DNA of 64,000 nucleotides from Tetrastigma voinierianum (Eukaryota > Streptophyta > Magnoliopsida > Vitales > Vitaceae), in assembly GCA_016808115.1 (NCBI GenBank), contig JAEQBH010006426.1:1-64000 (forward strand), in the 5' to 3' direction. A program made the translations under genes and the position numbers. This document shows positions 22,149-33,770 of the stretch, in pieces. Within the stretch, counting starts at the first letter, position 1; every line of letters starts with the position of its first letter. The notes below the pieces were generated by a model. The model was not told where the DNA came from, ran no database searches, and worked only from the letters and a program-made list of their open reading frames with translations.

Positions 22149-22517
22149 TCAGTGATCTTCTTTCTCCTCTTCGTGTTGATTGCGTATGGCTGTTCTTTGA
22201 TTAGGGCTGAGAACGGAACCGTACGGATAAGCAGAAACAAGAGTCTTCATGTATAAACCCAATTCTGGCTTATGTAGTTGGAAATATGATCTGTAACTGC
22301 GATTTGCCATGTACCTGCAAGTGTTTTTTCTAGAACAACAGTCTGCTGTCTTTCCATTATGAGCCAACATAATTGCATCATTCTCCATAAACCGCAGAGC
22401 TAGCGGAAAGCGCCCATCAAAATCATGTCCATCTCCAGCCCTACATGGAAAAGATAAAGAGAATAACGTTTTCCACGACTCTCTCATTTCCATATTCTTC
22501 CATCGCCCAAATTTCAT
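22149..22517 (-). pseudogene. Possible gene fragment with exon-like structure (22315-22440)
   Basis: A 122-codon minus-strand frame covers 22149-22517. Within it, 22315-22440 is bounded by a good acceptor (pyrimidine-rich, ending ATGTAG) and a good donor (TTGCAG then GTACAT), and stays open for 42 codons encoding AGDGHDFDGRFPLALRF and ENDAIMLAHNGKTADCC among others. Base composition is more balanced than the AT-rich flanks and no retrotransposon motif is visible. I do not recognise the protein. It may be a captured exon, a remnant of a host gene, or chance. Neighbouring DNA to 22880 shows no further exon I can defend. Confidence 0.3.
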
Positions 22518-22879
22518 GATAACCTAAACCACTTTCACACACAGGCATCCTCCCAGAACCTCAGATAAGAAACTGGGTATTTTTCGAGTTTCGTCAGCAA
22601 AATGCATTCTGAACTTTCCTTTAAACCTAAGCAACAATTGATTTATGTTTATGATGATCATAATGTTTGGACGCTACCCAATGATATTCCATTAAAGTAA
22701 TGCTGGCGACCCTGGACCCCGCTGTCTGCAATTACGCTAGCATGGGTCTCCTCAATTTTTCCAATTATTGGTTTTGAGAGGAAAAACATCTATCTGGGTT
22801 CTGACCCTACCTTCTCTACAGTGAGAATCACACCAGTCCCCACGTCTCTTATCGAAAACAACGAAAAGTCCCCGGGCAA
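22518..22879. other. Non-repetitive island, nothing recognised
   Basis: Moderate GC content, no repeat match within the window, no protein motif. It could be flanking intron or promoter of the exon-like piece beside it. Confidence 0.3.
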
Positions 22880-23110
22880 ACAAAATTAGGGTATGGCAAT
22901 GTGGTTGTGTTGTCTGGCAGATGGGTTCCTGCTGATGAGTTCCTGAGAGGATTCGCTAGAAGGGAAACCTATAAAAGCAATTGAACGATACAGAACAAAC
23001 CAAGACAAGAATCCACACTGTTAAAAGTGTTTACTTAGAGCCCTAAGTGGAGACTAAGATCCAATCTCCACTCACCCTTCGGGGAGGTCCGTCTAAGAGC
23101 GTGGACAAGT
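22880..23110 (+). repeat. Dispersed repeat P, copy 2
   Basis: Partner of 14287-14520, same orientation. It is not followed by copia sequence here, which indicates P is not simply part of CO1. Confidence 0.65.
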
Positions 23111-24517
23111 CGCCAATTTAGAGTTTATGTTGATAACGGAGGCCTAACGAATTGGGGTTTGGATTAAGGTGTGCTCAGGCATGGATACGCATCTGAAGCG
23201 TAGCAGATTTCACTGAAATAAGCGAGCGTTCCAGCGCCCGGTATTACTTATTTCTTGATTTAAAAAGAAACGTTTTGCTTTAAACTAAACAAATCCTTTT
23301 TTCTTTACTTTAATTAATAATAAGGATTAATCACATAAATGTTGTTTAAACTTTGGGATTTTGTCTATTTTTGTGTTTCAACATTTTTTTTCAATTAAGC
23401 TTAAACATTTTATTTTTCTAATTTAAAATGTTTCACCTATCAATGCCTAATAGGATACCCAAGTCAAACAACATATTCATAAAGCATGGAAACCTATTTG
23501 AAATATATTTTTATTTTTCGACCTGCAATCGAAAAACACGAATTTTGTATTTTGTAAGTAGAAACTTCAATCGAAATCGAGATTTGTGTAATGAGGATTA
23601 TATTTTTTTTCTCGTGGTATTTTATTTTTCAAAAATAACATAAGAAATAAATTATTTATCTTAATATTTTTTTTTTTAAAGTTGGGTTAGATGCTATAAT
23701 CATTTTTATTTAAAAATATTTTCAAAAAATTCTAGATAAAAATATATGAATTTAATAGTATAATATATATATTAAAAAATAATAGTATAATTGAGATGAT
23801 TTTTTTCATGGTGTTTATTTTTTAATTATTTTTAAAAATAATTAAAAAGTATTTATAATAATAATTTAATATTTTAATAAATATTTTTTTATATTATTTT
23901 GATAAAATTTATAAAAATAAAAATAATTATGATACATAATTTATTTTTAAGTTACTTCTTAAAAAAATAAACATCAAGTAGGAAAAAATCATTATAAAAA
24001 TTAATATATTATCTACAAAAAAATTAATTTTATCCTATCTACTCAAATTTGTTTAAAAAAATCTATTTACATTAATATTTTGTATAACATTCTTAAATTT
24101 TTTAAAAATAAATATTATATTATAATTTATTTATTGCTATTTTGAAAATAATTAAAAAGAGTTATTTGAAAAATAAAAATAATTATGAGAAAAATAATCA
24201 GTCCTTGTTATAAATGTTAAATTTATATATTATTTATAAAAAAAATTAAATTTTATCTAAAATTTGAGAAAATTAATTTTTAAATAAAAATTATTATCCT
24301 ATCTAACTAAAATATTTTAAAAATCTGTCTCTTTAATTCTTTTTTATCTATAATTTTTAAATAAATAAAGATTACACATGAAAATGTGATTAATTTGAAG
24401 GGTAAATAATGACGTTGGATGATAGATAAAAAATGATTTACTTTTCGATAATGCAAGGCTTAGTTTGAACATTTTAAAGTGTATAGAGTAAATATCAAAA
24501 AGTGTGAAAGTAAAGGG
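23111..24517. other. Extremely AT-rich non-coding stretch
   Basis: From about 23270 on the sequence is dominated by A/T words (AATTATTTTTA and similar). Open frames here are chance Phe/Lys/Ile/Asn strings. No repeat termini or motif recognised. Confidence 0.6.
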
Positions 24518-25800
24518 TGTGACACCCCAAAACTCAATGGTCCGTTGACCAACCGTCAACCCGCGGAAAACTTGTGGATATCGGGTTCCCTAATACCATC
24601 CTATTATGTCCCGTTTACCTAGATCTACAAATTTGCACTAAATGGCCACTTTGGGTCCATTTATCTATTTTCATTCAAAACATGCAAGATTATAATTAAA
24701 AACATTCTATAAGGGTTTAATTACAACTCTCTTGCATAACTAAAATACAAGGCAAAACTAGTTTGCTCATAAGGTTTACAAGAAGATTTTACAAGCCACA
24801 ATCCAGCTTTCTTCACAATTACGACCTCGCATGAGCGCCGTCCACCGGTGTACTTCCTGCACCTTAAATATTTTCCCATATAGGGTGAGCCATGCCTAGT
24901 AGAGAAATTTTTTACAGAGGCTACTCCTCACCTAAATGCACATGCAACGTTCACACATTCACAGCAATCATTCCATACAAAATACATACTTCTATCATGG
25001 AATACCATATGCCATGTCATGAAATGAGATATGACTTAATCATGTACCATGCTCCAGCAACACGACCACTCAATTTTCAATGTGATGCCAATGAGTAATA
25101 AAACCTCGAGTCAATCATCTTAATTCTACCCCCACAATCGTTATGTCCATGCGTGATAAATCTGGCATCAATGAATCACATTCAATGATCATTTTGAAAG
25201 CAAAAGTTATTTGTTCTTTAAACCAAAACTTTTGAATGACCATTTCTTTTACAAAACCATGTGTCTTGTGGGCAAATCTAATTTTCGAGCCTCACTTGTG
25301 CCTCATATCGCCTTCCCATACTTCTTTCTTTTAGTTTACGGCCTCACCGTTGGAAACGTAGAACTCTCACCATTATATATACCGAGTCTTTCACCCGAGA
25401 GGGTATCTATCATTGCTTGCTATCACCTGACACATATTTTCAATTATATGTATGCAATCGTACGACTCTTTTGGACATCGTCCAATGGTACCTAGTCCAC
25501 CAATCAATCACCAAACATAGTGTTGATTCATATTATGCACTCACACCCATGTCATGCGATGTCTCAGTGCATAATGTAATGTGATGCGCTACTACATGTC
25601 TATGTCATACCACATATGTAAGGAATGTCATATGGACAACTCAAACCACACCATCATGCGTCATGGACAATTATCTTAATTGCATATAATTTCCGCCAAC
25701 TCATATCATATCAGTATATTTATGCACACATGCATCAACATGTTATCACACAACTACCACCAAGCATGTTTATTCAAAATCAAGCAACAACACCCTTGAT
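24518..25800 (-). repeat. DL2: Tekay/Del-like LTR fragment, minus orientation
   Basis: Starts TGTGACACCCCAAAACTC, the reverse complement of an LTR end like that of TK1. Reading on the minus strand, 25800-25500 matches DL1 9064-9330, and TTGTGGATATCGGG near 24571 is the shared end block. It is broken at 25801, where the TK1 LTR begins, so TK1 probably inserted into it. Confidence 0.7.
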
Positions 25801-27313
25801 TGTAAGACCCAAGAAAATTCCAATTTTTTGAAAAGGGTAAAATGGTCATTTCGGTAAAAATCCGAAATTTTCTAGATCTCGGATGACGAAACGAACTTCA
25901 CCATTGGAATCGTCTCGCGAAATCTAGCTAACACGTATAATTTCATTGAATTCGAGAGCCGCGACCACGCTGAGGCAATCGGTATCGAGTGTCAGTGAAA
26001 CTAAGTTTCAGAGACATTTGATGTGACAAAAGTTACCTACTACATGTACTCATGTGACACATGTTGCATGAGAAGAGAGATGATGGAAATGAAAGGTCGA
26101 GATAGTGCCAAGTGTCAAAAATCAAGAAAAGTGACACATTGGGAATTATTGGAATTGTTAATGATAATAAGATGAAAGATGAACAGTGTTCATCTTCTTC
26201 ATTTTGAGTACAAATGGCCAATGGCTGGACGGGTGTGTGCAGAAAGTGAGATTTGAGGTTTTTAGAGAGAGAGAGAGCACATTCTCTCTAAATTTTCGGC
26301 CGATCAGACCGTTGGTTTTTTACGGAGCAAGAAGTAAAGTTGTTCTACGCGACGAGGGCTACGCGTGGACACCGATTTGGTGGAGTTCCGACAACTCCAA
26401 GAGGTAGGGATCTTTTCCTACTTTGTTTATTCTTTGGCTAAGAGCCATGTTTATGGTTAGGGATATTCTAAGGCTTGATTTAGTTGTAAATTCGGTCTCA
26501 AAACCTTTGAACCGAGTGGAGAAAATCCTAAATTTGGTGGTCGTGAACAGTAACCCAAGGGTTTCACTGTTCACGTTAATAGTGACATGATTTTCTTTGT
26601 GTGAAAATGTGTTTTGTAAGTGATCCGAAATGAATTGCTTGTGTTTTCTAATTAGCCCATGTGAGCTAATTTTGGTGTTATTGATGTGAAAAGTGAATAA
26701 CATGATTGTTGTGAGTAAATTATGTTAATATATGCATGTGAATTGTATTAGCATAAATTATTTGGAATTTGCATAATGCATTTCATATGCACTGGGGCAA
26801 CCTAGAATATTAGGTGTGAGTGCATGACATAAAATGAAACAAAAATGAAAATGTTTGTGAAAGGAATTTCAAGGAAGATTTTCCAAAGAATTGCCTTGGA
26901 GAGTTGTCCAACAGTTCATCTAAGAGGTGGACCCATGACTGTTTCGGAGAAATATCCATCAATTCGCCTCAGAGGGTAGTCTAATATTGTACTGAAATTT
27001 GGTAGTGAGTTTTCGAGAACAAAAATCTTTTGTTTTGAAAACTGGATATTTTACTCACATTCGGCTTAGGCATATGTGAGGGAGTCTGAGGGACTCGGGG
27101 ATATGGATACTGGTCATGTAAAATATTCAAGTAGGTTTATGTAATTGCTTAATGTGATTGTTTGCCATGACATGTGCACTTAGCTGAGAACTCCATGTAG
27201 AAATTATCTCTAATCGGGCTTTGCTTACCTTGTCGAGGATCACTTCATTTCAGTAATGTGGAGTGTACAGAGACGGCGCCTCACTAGAGGCCGCTGCTAG
27301 AAGAAAGCAGGTT
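25801..27313 (+). repeat. TK1 5' LTR, left part
   Basis: Starts TGTAAGACCC, a common start for this group, and matches the reverse complement of TK2 (47250-49129) over most of its length, including CACATGTTGCATGAGA near 26056 and CACTTAGCTGAGAACTC near 27177. A donor-like CCAAGAGGTAGGGAT lies at 26397. It is cut at about 27313 by AT2. The whole LTR with its right part is about 1.74 kb. Confidence 0.8.
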
Positions 27314-28824
27314 ATCCTGAATCAACAAAATTTGTTTCCCTATTTTCTCCCACGTCTGTAGTCTAGCTACCGCAAAGATAGTGGCCGCAGTCGAACACTC
27401 AGAGCAGCTGATCCCACAAAATGATTCGTCTCAACGATTCAAAATGGTGAGGCTTTCTCATTTGGATTTTCTTATTTGTATTTAAAAGTGTGGGAGATTG
27501 GTTGTCTGTACTTATAACTCAAATAGCATAAAATGAGGTGTGGAGAGGGAGACCTTGAAGGGCTTGGGCTCAGTTGATAAAATGGGGTTATAAAGGTGTC
27601 CTCGGGTTATTTCCTCGCATTAGGGCAAATGACTTATAGTCATAGCCAAAACCGGATATTTGTTTAGCTTTAAAAACTAACCCTTAAAAACTCTCCTATT
27701 TGAGCTAAAACTTATACTTAGCATTTAATGTTCCAGCAGTTTGAAAACATAGCATTTAACCTCATTTCAGTGGCTCGTAAATGACATCTAAAGAATGTCA
27801 AGGTATCTACCATTAAGAATGCACTCGAACCCTAAAACATGACAAGTATTGACCAAAGGAAAGACATTAAATAAAGATAAAACCCTATTTTTGGAAAGTT
27901 TGGAATACCATCGCAGTACTGGGTTTATTTAAAAATCTGAGGACCTCCGCAAACCAATTAATAACTGGTTCTTAGCAACCCCTTCAGTTAGTTTTGAGGC
28001 TTAGCCAAACATCCCTTGAGTTGTCATCCTCAAAGGTGGTGTTTGGTAGCCAAGAAATGAGATAAAGAGGAGGGAGAAGAGAGAAAACTATAAACCTAAA
28101 TGAAAAGTTGCGTATTACAGTGTAGAATCTGAAAGTTAGGGTTACAAAAATTATAAGGTGGCTTATATAGCCATACAAGATTGTGAAATACCAAAAATAC
28201 CTAAAATATATGATTACAATAGGGACAAAATGGGAATTACACAAAACGAGGTCGTTTGGATCAAAAACACAGGGGGATAAATTTCGCTATGCATAGTGAA
28301 TTTCGCTTATCATAAGCAATTTCGCCATGATATAGGGCTCACATCATAGCGAATGTGGGAGGGCATAGCTAAATCTTTCGCTTATGCACAAAGAATTTTC
28401 GCTTATGATAGCGACTTGTTATCATAGCGAAAAAAATGTGTATAGCGAAATTTCCTCAGGATTATAAATTTGCCGCAAACTTGCTAAATTTCGCACCATA
28501 AATAAAACCTTCCGTAATCCCTATTGCCTCCGTGATCCGGCTCAGCCCCATCTCTTCAATTCCAGCTTGACATTTCTTCATCCCGGCTTGATGAAATCGA
28601 ACTCGTGATAACCGGGCACCAACTCGGGGCTGGGCTTGAAATGTGGGATGGCCGAGGCCTGCCAAAACCCGGCAAGATTACCAAAAATAAACCAAACAAA
28701 ATCGCGAGTACTAAACGGACCGCATTATGTCAGCTTCCGGCTTTAATTCATGCGGATTAGCACAATAAAACACTCAAAACCTATCTTAAATAGACTTCAA
28801 AATAGCACTTTTGGGTACTAATCA
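27314..28824 (-). repeat. AT2 3' LTR
   Basis: From CCTGAATCAACAAAATTTG near 27317 to ACTAATCA at 28817-28824. TATA box on the minus strand near 28158-28166 (CTATATAAG). Cluster of TTTCGCTAT/ATAGCGAAA words at 28280-28460. It differs from the other AT2 LTR by many substitutions and small indels. Confidence 0.85.
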
Positions 28825-30264
28825 CACCCTCAACCCGACACGTTGTAGTCCTCTTGGGGCAATGCTAAAAACAATCAAGGTATGCATGTTGTGCTTGCAA
28901 AGTGTCAAAAGTGTGTACAAGTAGGCCTTACCTTGATATGTAAACAATTTAGACTACCTGTACAAATACCATCATGAGAGGAAGCAAATTGCCATATAGG
29001 AATTTAAGTTTGAGACGGCCTCAATCCCAGTAGAAGTCAACCTAAACATCCGCCCCATAATCTAAGCGTTCTTAAGGTAACCGGTTTGAACCAATAGTTT
29101 GCAAAGCTATTCCCTCCCCCGACAAGCTGCGCGAGCCTTAAAGCGTGACTACCCTAAATGGGAATCGGTTACACTTTTTATTTCATACTTGATTGTAATG
29201 AAGTGCGATGCTAAAAACTCGGCTTCACCGAGAGTCGGGTGTGGCGGGTCCTTAGGTGATTCCCAACCAATTAAGGCACTTAAGAGGACAGACGCCGAGT
29301 CATAGGATCTTTCGATCGCTAACTCTTCGGGCTTCACCGGACTTGAATGACTTGAGGTGCGCACCTACAACCGCTAAACTCTACCCATCCACAGTGTAAC
29401 GAACACAAAGTCGATGACTCTGACCAATTAAGGTTTAAGACACTTAGGGCTTTAAGGCTTTCATATACCCCTCGGACCGTGTTCGGGTTTCAAGGCAAAG
29501 TGTCACGGCATTCATATCTCTTTTTCTTCTTTTCTTTTTCTTTTTTCTTTTTCTTTTCTTTTTCATTTGGAAGACTACATTGGCCTTCTTTTGTGGGTAC
29601 CACAAACCTATTACGGGTCGTGAACAGATCTAAGGTCGGTTATGCAAAGTGAAAAGAGGTATATAGCTTCTCAACCTATTGATACAAACTGATGTGCAAT
29701 GTGTGTGATTAGCTAAAGGGGGATGTACAAGGTTGAATACATTGGAACTTGAGTCGACCAAAAACTTAATCATGCATGGGAATTGTTCCTAACATTATGG
29801 TGGCATCACAGGACTTGATTACTCAAGAAATGAAGGCAAAATAGAAGACACAAAATATAGGCACAAAAAGAAATTTCAAAATTTAAAGAAAAATGAATTT
29901 GGGTACTGCAGGGCATGTACAACCAGAAAAACTAAATTCCAAAAATATTAAAATTACCTCCGACTGACCAGGCATGGGAAAGAAAAAGCTAGAGGACGGA
30001 ATGGTACCTCTTCAATCATGGTGGCAGGAGAAGGATCATCCCGGCTGGGCACGAGAGTCTTTGTTTGTGAAGTGGTTGATGTTCTGCGGTGTATCGACCT
30101 GAAAGGAAACAAAATGCAAAACTTTGATTACTACAAAAATTTTTAAACAAAGAAACTTACCAGCAAGCGATTAAATTAGTGGCCACGAATAGCGTTTACC
30201 CTTAAATGTGTGGCTGTGGGCTTCAAGGAGATCAGGAAAGGAGAATTTCCTCCTGACGTCTAGC
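28825..30264 (-). other. AT2 3' untranslated region with PPT
   Basis: Non-coding; matching regions follow the LTRs of AT3, AT4 and AT6. The PPT next to the LTR (28825-28836, plus strand CACCCTCAACCC) is degenerate relative to AT4's CACCCCCCAAC. A C/T tract at 29519-29572 is purine-rich in the sense direction and is conserved in position in all four copies, followed by GGAAGACTACATTGGCCTTC, which can form a hairpin. Confidence 0.75.
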
Positions 30265-31320
30265 GCACAACATAGGAGCTTCACCCTCACATCCATTAAC
30301 TGATCACCTATTATCATTTTGGATTAGGTAAAATTCTACTACACCGTTGGGGTGTGCCTGGCGTATGAATGGACTCGTCCATCGCGACTTGAGCTTTCCG
30401 GAAGCGGATGGAGTTTGGAATCATACGGGGACATGGTCCCCGTATCGAAATTCTTGCGGTTATCATTTGATCATGCCATTTTTACCTTTCTTTGCAATGC
30501 GGAGTTCAAGTAGGCATCATTTGTATTTCTTCAACTCATTGAGATCAAGGAGTCTTTTGACCGCCTTTACTTAGATCCATGTTATTCTTGATGCGCCACC
30601 ATACTTTATATTCGATACTCAGGTGACATGCCTTACCATAAACCCGATCGATAAGGGGACATTCCAAGAATTGTTTTGAAAGTTGTTCTGTAGGCCCGCG
30701 GTGGAATTAAGCGATTTGATGGACCCGATCTTTTATTCTTTATTCCTTTACCTTCATTATAATGGTCTTGATCTCCCTGTTAGCAAGTTCTACTTGACCA
30801 CTTGTTTGAGGATGGTAAGGGGTGGCCACTTTGTGTTTCACACCATATTTAGCCATGAGGTTTTCGAAGGGTTTGTTACAGAAATGTGAACCTCCATAAC
30901 TAATAATGGCTTTTGGCACCCCGAACATAGAAAAGATGTTTGCTTTCAAGAACTTGAGCACCACCCTGTGGTCGTTGGTTTTGCAGGGGACTACCTCAAC
31001 CCACTTGGACACATAGTCCACTCCCGCATAATAATAGCATGACCATAAGATGTGGGGAAAGGTCCCATGAAATCGATGCCCCAAACATCAAATAGCTCGA
31101 CCACAAAAATTGGGTTCAGGGGCATCATATGACGACGAGACAATTTCCCGAGCCTTTGGCATATGTCACACATTCGGCACATTTGGTGTGCTTCTTTAAA
31201 CAAGGAGGGCCAGTAGAAACCGGACTGCAGCACCTTCATTGCTGTTTTCTGGGAAGCAAAGTGACCACCACAAGCACTCTCGTGGCAGTGGCTCAAAAAT
31301 TCCTGTTATTCTCTTGGGCA
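30265..31320 (-). pseudogene. AT2 integrase, relic
   Basis: Would insert the element's cDNA. The zinc-binding HHCC part is complete: HESACGGH near 31280 and CRMCDICQR near 31160. The catalytic core follows with WGIDFMGPFP near 31070 (first Asp), VDYVSKWVEVV near 31010, AIISYGGSHFCN near 30900 and TSGQVELANREIK near 30780 (Glu kept). The second catalytic Asp, normally in IISD, is Tyr (TAT), a single-base change that alone would abolish activity. The C-terminal part is broken but shows GKACHLSIE near 30630 and a KLRSRW-like remnant near 30390. Frameshifts and stops occur throughout. Identity is certain. Confidence 0.9.
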
Positions 31321-32010
31321 CACACTTCTGATTATCGTCTGACGGTGTTTAAACAAGAAGGGCTCTTCCCGATAATAGGAATGGATCTTATAAAGAAGTA
31401 CTTCCCTATCATGTTATTTTCAATCGGATGGGATTTATCACATTGCGAGAAATTGGAATGTGAGCATACCAGGGGAGCTTTCATTGCATTAAAGATTCTT
31501 GGAAATTCATCATTGATGGGGCGAGTATGAGTGTCATGAAATTGTGTTAATCTCGAAAGATGGTCTGCCACCACATTCTCTACCCCCTTTTGTCCTTAAT
31601 TTGCAAGTTAAATTCTTGAAGCAGAAGAACCCATCGGATAAGTCTTGCCTTAGCATTTGCGAGTCGGGAGATATTTCAGCGGAATGATCTGTAAAAATGA
31701 CTATATCGGACCCACAGTATGCTCGAAATTTATGCAGGCGTGAACCACTTCTTGAGTTCACTTCTGCATGTAGTATAGTTCTTTACAATGCTTCATTCAA
31801 GGTTTTCTTGTAATAGACTACATGAGGTTTCCATCTTCTCTTTGGCTAAAATGCTGCCCAATAGCAAGATCACTTGCATCACACATCACCTCAAAAGGCA
31901 ACCGCCAATCGGGTGCTCGTACTATTTGCGGGCAGCGCATTGCACCCGGGACTTCGCCAAAGCTTTCTGACATTCTTTTCCTTAAACAAAATTTAGCATC
32001 CTTCTCTAGT
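31321..32010 (-). pseudogene. AT2 RNase H and linker to integrase, relic
   Basis: FEVMCDASDLAIGQ near 31880-31920 is the RNase H start, with a catalytic Asp in CDAS. VIFTDHSAEIS near 31690 corresponds to the TDHAAL block, and ARLIRWVLLLQEF-like sequence near 31625 is followed by MVADHLSRLTQFHDT at 31530-31574, which closes the domain in Athila-like elements. The segment to 31321 is the linker before integrase. The frame is broken at least four times between these blocks, so no active enzyme can be made. Confidence 0.85.
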
Positions 32011-32890
32011 AGCTTATAAAGGGGCTTAGCAATCTTCGAGAAGTCCTTGATGAATCTCTCAGCCCGCATGGCCAAGGAATCGCTTAACCGCTTTTACATT
32101 TGTCGGGAGATGCAGTTTGGAAATAAGTTCAATTTTTTCCCTCGGTTAACTTCTATTCTGCTGGAAATGACATGCCCCACATACCCTTGGTTCACCATAA
32201 AATGGCATTCTACTACACTGCATTCTTTTCAATGCACCTCGGTAGGATGGCTTCAAGATTAGTCAGACATTCTTCAAAATCACCTCCATAAACAGTGATG
32301 TCATCCATGTATACTTCCATTATGTGCTCCACCATATCGCTAAACATACTAAGCATACATCTCTGAAAAGTGGCAGGGGCATTGCAAAGACCAAAAGGCA
32401 TCCTCTTGTAAGCATAGGTGCCAAATGGACACGTGAAGGTGGTCTCTTCGATTCTAAGGTACCCTATTTGAAAGCACTCGGTCACCCATCCAAAAGCAAT
32501 AATGGGGTGTCCGTAAACTCTCTCAAGAAGCTGGATCAATGAAGGGCAAATGGAAGTGATATTTTCATCATCGAAGCCCCCCAGAATCTATGCATACCCT
32601 CCATCCCGTAGTAAGCCCGCAGACAATTCCGCCCTTTCATTTTTCACATATCACCCCCCGATTTCTCGGGTACCACCCGAAATGGTCACCCAAGCGCTAT
32701 CTGGATACGGGGTAAATGATACCAGCCCGGCAAAGAATTTTTCAGACTTCAATGCGAACTACCTCCTGCAAGTGAGGATTTAACCTCCCTCCTCGTGGTC
32801 GCCTAACGCCTTTAGCCTCTTCTTCTAATAAATGGTGGGTGCGTATTTGCTGGGTTTATGCCTTTTAAATCAGAAATTCTCCACCCCAAG
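32011..32890 (-). pseudogene. AT2 reverse transcriptase, relic
   Basis: Copies element RNA into DNA. Minus-strand motifs are GINPA near 32865, a worn SDSAWVTIS near 32690, TFTCPFGTYAYKRMPFGLCN then APATFQRCMLSMFSD near 32345-32450, the catalytic VYMDDITVYG with YMDD intact at 32300-32311, ECLTNLEAILPRC near 32240 and FIKDFSKIAKPLYKLLEKDA near 32010-32055. The 32213-32539 piece is the longest open segment (about 108 codons). Upstream, where the palm and fingers should be, stops and frame changes abound. The order and sequence identify an Athila-type RT. Confidence 0.92.
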
Positions 32891-33289
32891 TTTTGCTTAT
32901 ATTCATTTCGAGAGGAGATGCGCAGGTCAGGTTCTCGTGAAGGGTCAAGAAGTGATGACATCACAACTCGAACACCATTGCTTTCTTCCGAAATGCATAT
33001 TTTAACTCAACTGGTAGGGGTTTGAGCTCTAACTGTTGAGGTTCCTTTGGTTCTTCACCAGTCAATAGAGGTAGAATTTCCATTTTCTTTCTCTAGTACC
33101 CCTGCACCAAATTCATGCATTGAGGTTCATGTTGCTCTCCAAGGCACTCAGATAACTCCGGGGTTAACACATATTGCACCCGTCGCTTCATCGTCTGTTT
33201 CTTCAAGAATTGTATCTATTATGCAGACTTCTTCACAGTCGTCCTCCACTGGGTGCATATGCCTTTTACTCAAATGGAAGATATCAGCT
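32891..33289 (-). pseudogene. AT2 protease-RT linker, relic
   Basis: Minus-strand sequence between the protease and RT domains. It corresponds to the acidic, poorly conserved linker of Athila-like polyproteins (for example the segment after AT1's LELNIFHLSNK). Frames are broken and no catalytic motif is expected or seen. Confidence 0.6.
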
Positions 33290-33770
33290 CTAAAGTCATA
33301 TTCCCAAACGTGAAGCTGCATAACCCCATCACGCGGGCAGCTTGATTATAGCATTCAAGTAGCCAAGAATGGCCTTCCCAATATGATGCAGTACATGATC
33401 GGGTTCCCACCGCACGGCCTGGTGTCAAGTACTACAAAATCCACCGATAGTAGAATTTGTCCACTGGTATTAGAACATCCTCAATGGTCCCCTTCAGATT
33501 TTTAATGCACTCCATTCCGCCAAAGACGCTGTGATGGAGGTGGGGTTTTAGTTCTCCCAAATCAAGTCAAGCCAGACATGGAATATGGCAGTAGGTTCAC
33601 ACTAGCTCCCAAGTCTAATAATGCTTTTTCTACACTGAAGCCTCCAATATTAACTGAGATTGTAGGACATCCTCGGTCCTTATATTTCACCGGAGTTTTG
33701 CACTCAATGATAGCACTCACTCAGCTTGGATCAAAAAAGGCCTTGTCTCACATCGAGGCTCCTTTTAATT
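33290..33770 (-). pseudogene. AT2 aspartic protease, relic
   Basis: The active-site block ALLDLGASVNLLPYS is intact at about 33580-33627; Athila-like proteases use DLGAS where retroviral enzymes have DTGAS. Upstream, CKTPVKYKDRGCPTISVNIG is near 33670. Downstream, ILLSVDFVVLDTRP near 33430 and a frameshifted LGRPFLAT-NAII near 33350-33385 complete the fold. Frame changes between the two halves inactivate it. It lies between gag and RT, as in autonomous Ty3/gypsy elements. Confidence 0.88.

Noticed and set aside
24892..25831. Open frames of 60-94 codons within DL2
   Set aside because: They lie in LTR sequence conserved with DL1, where the frames are not kept.
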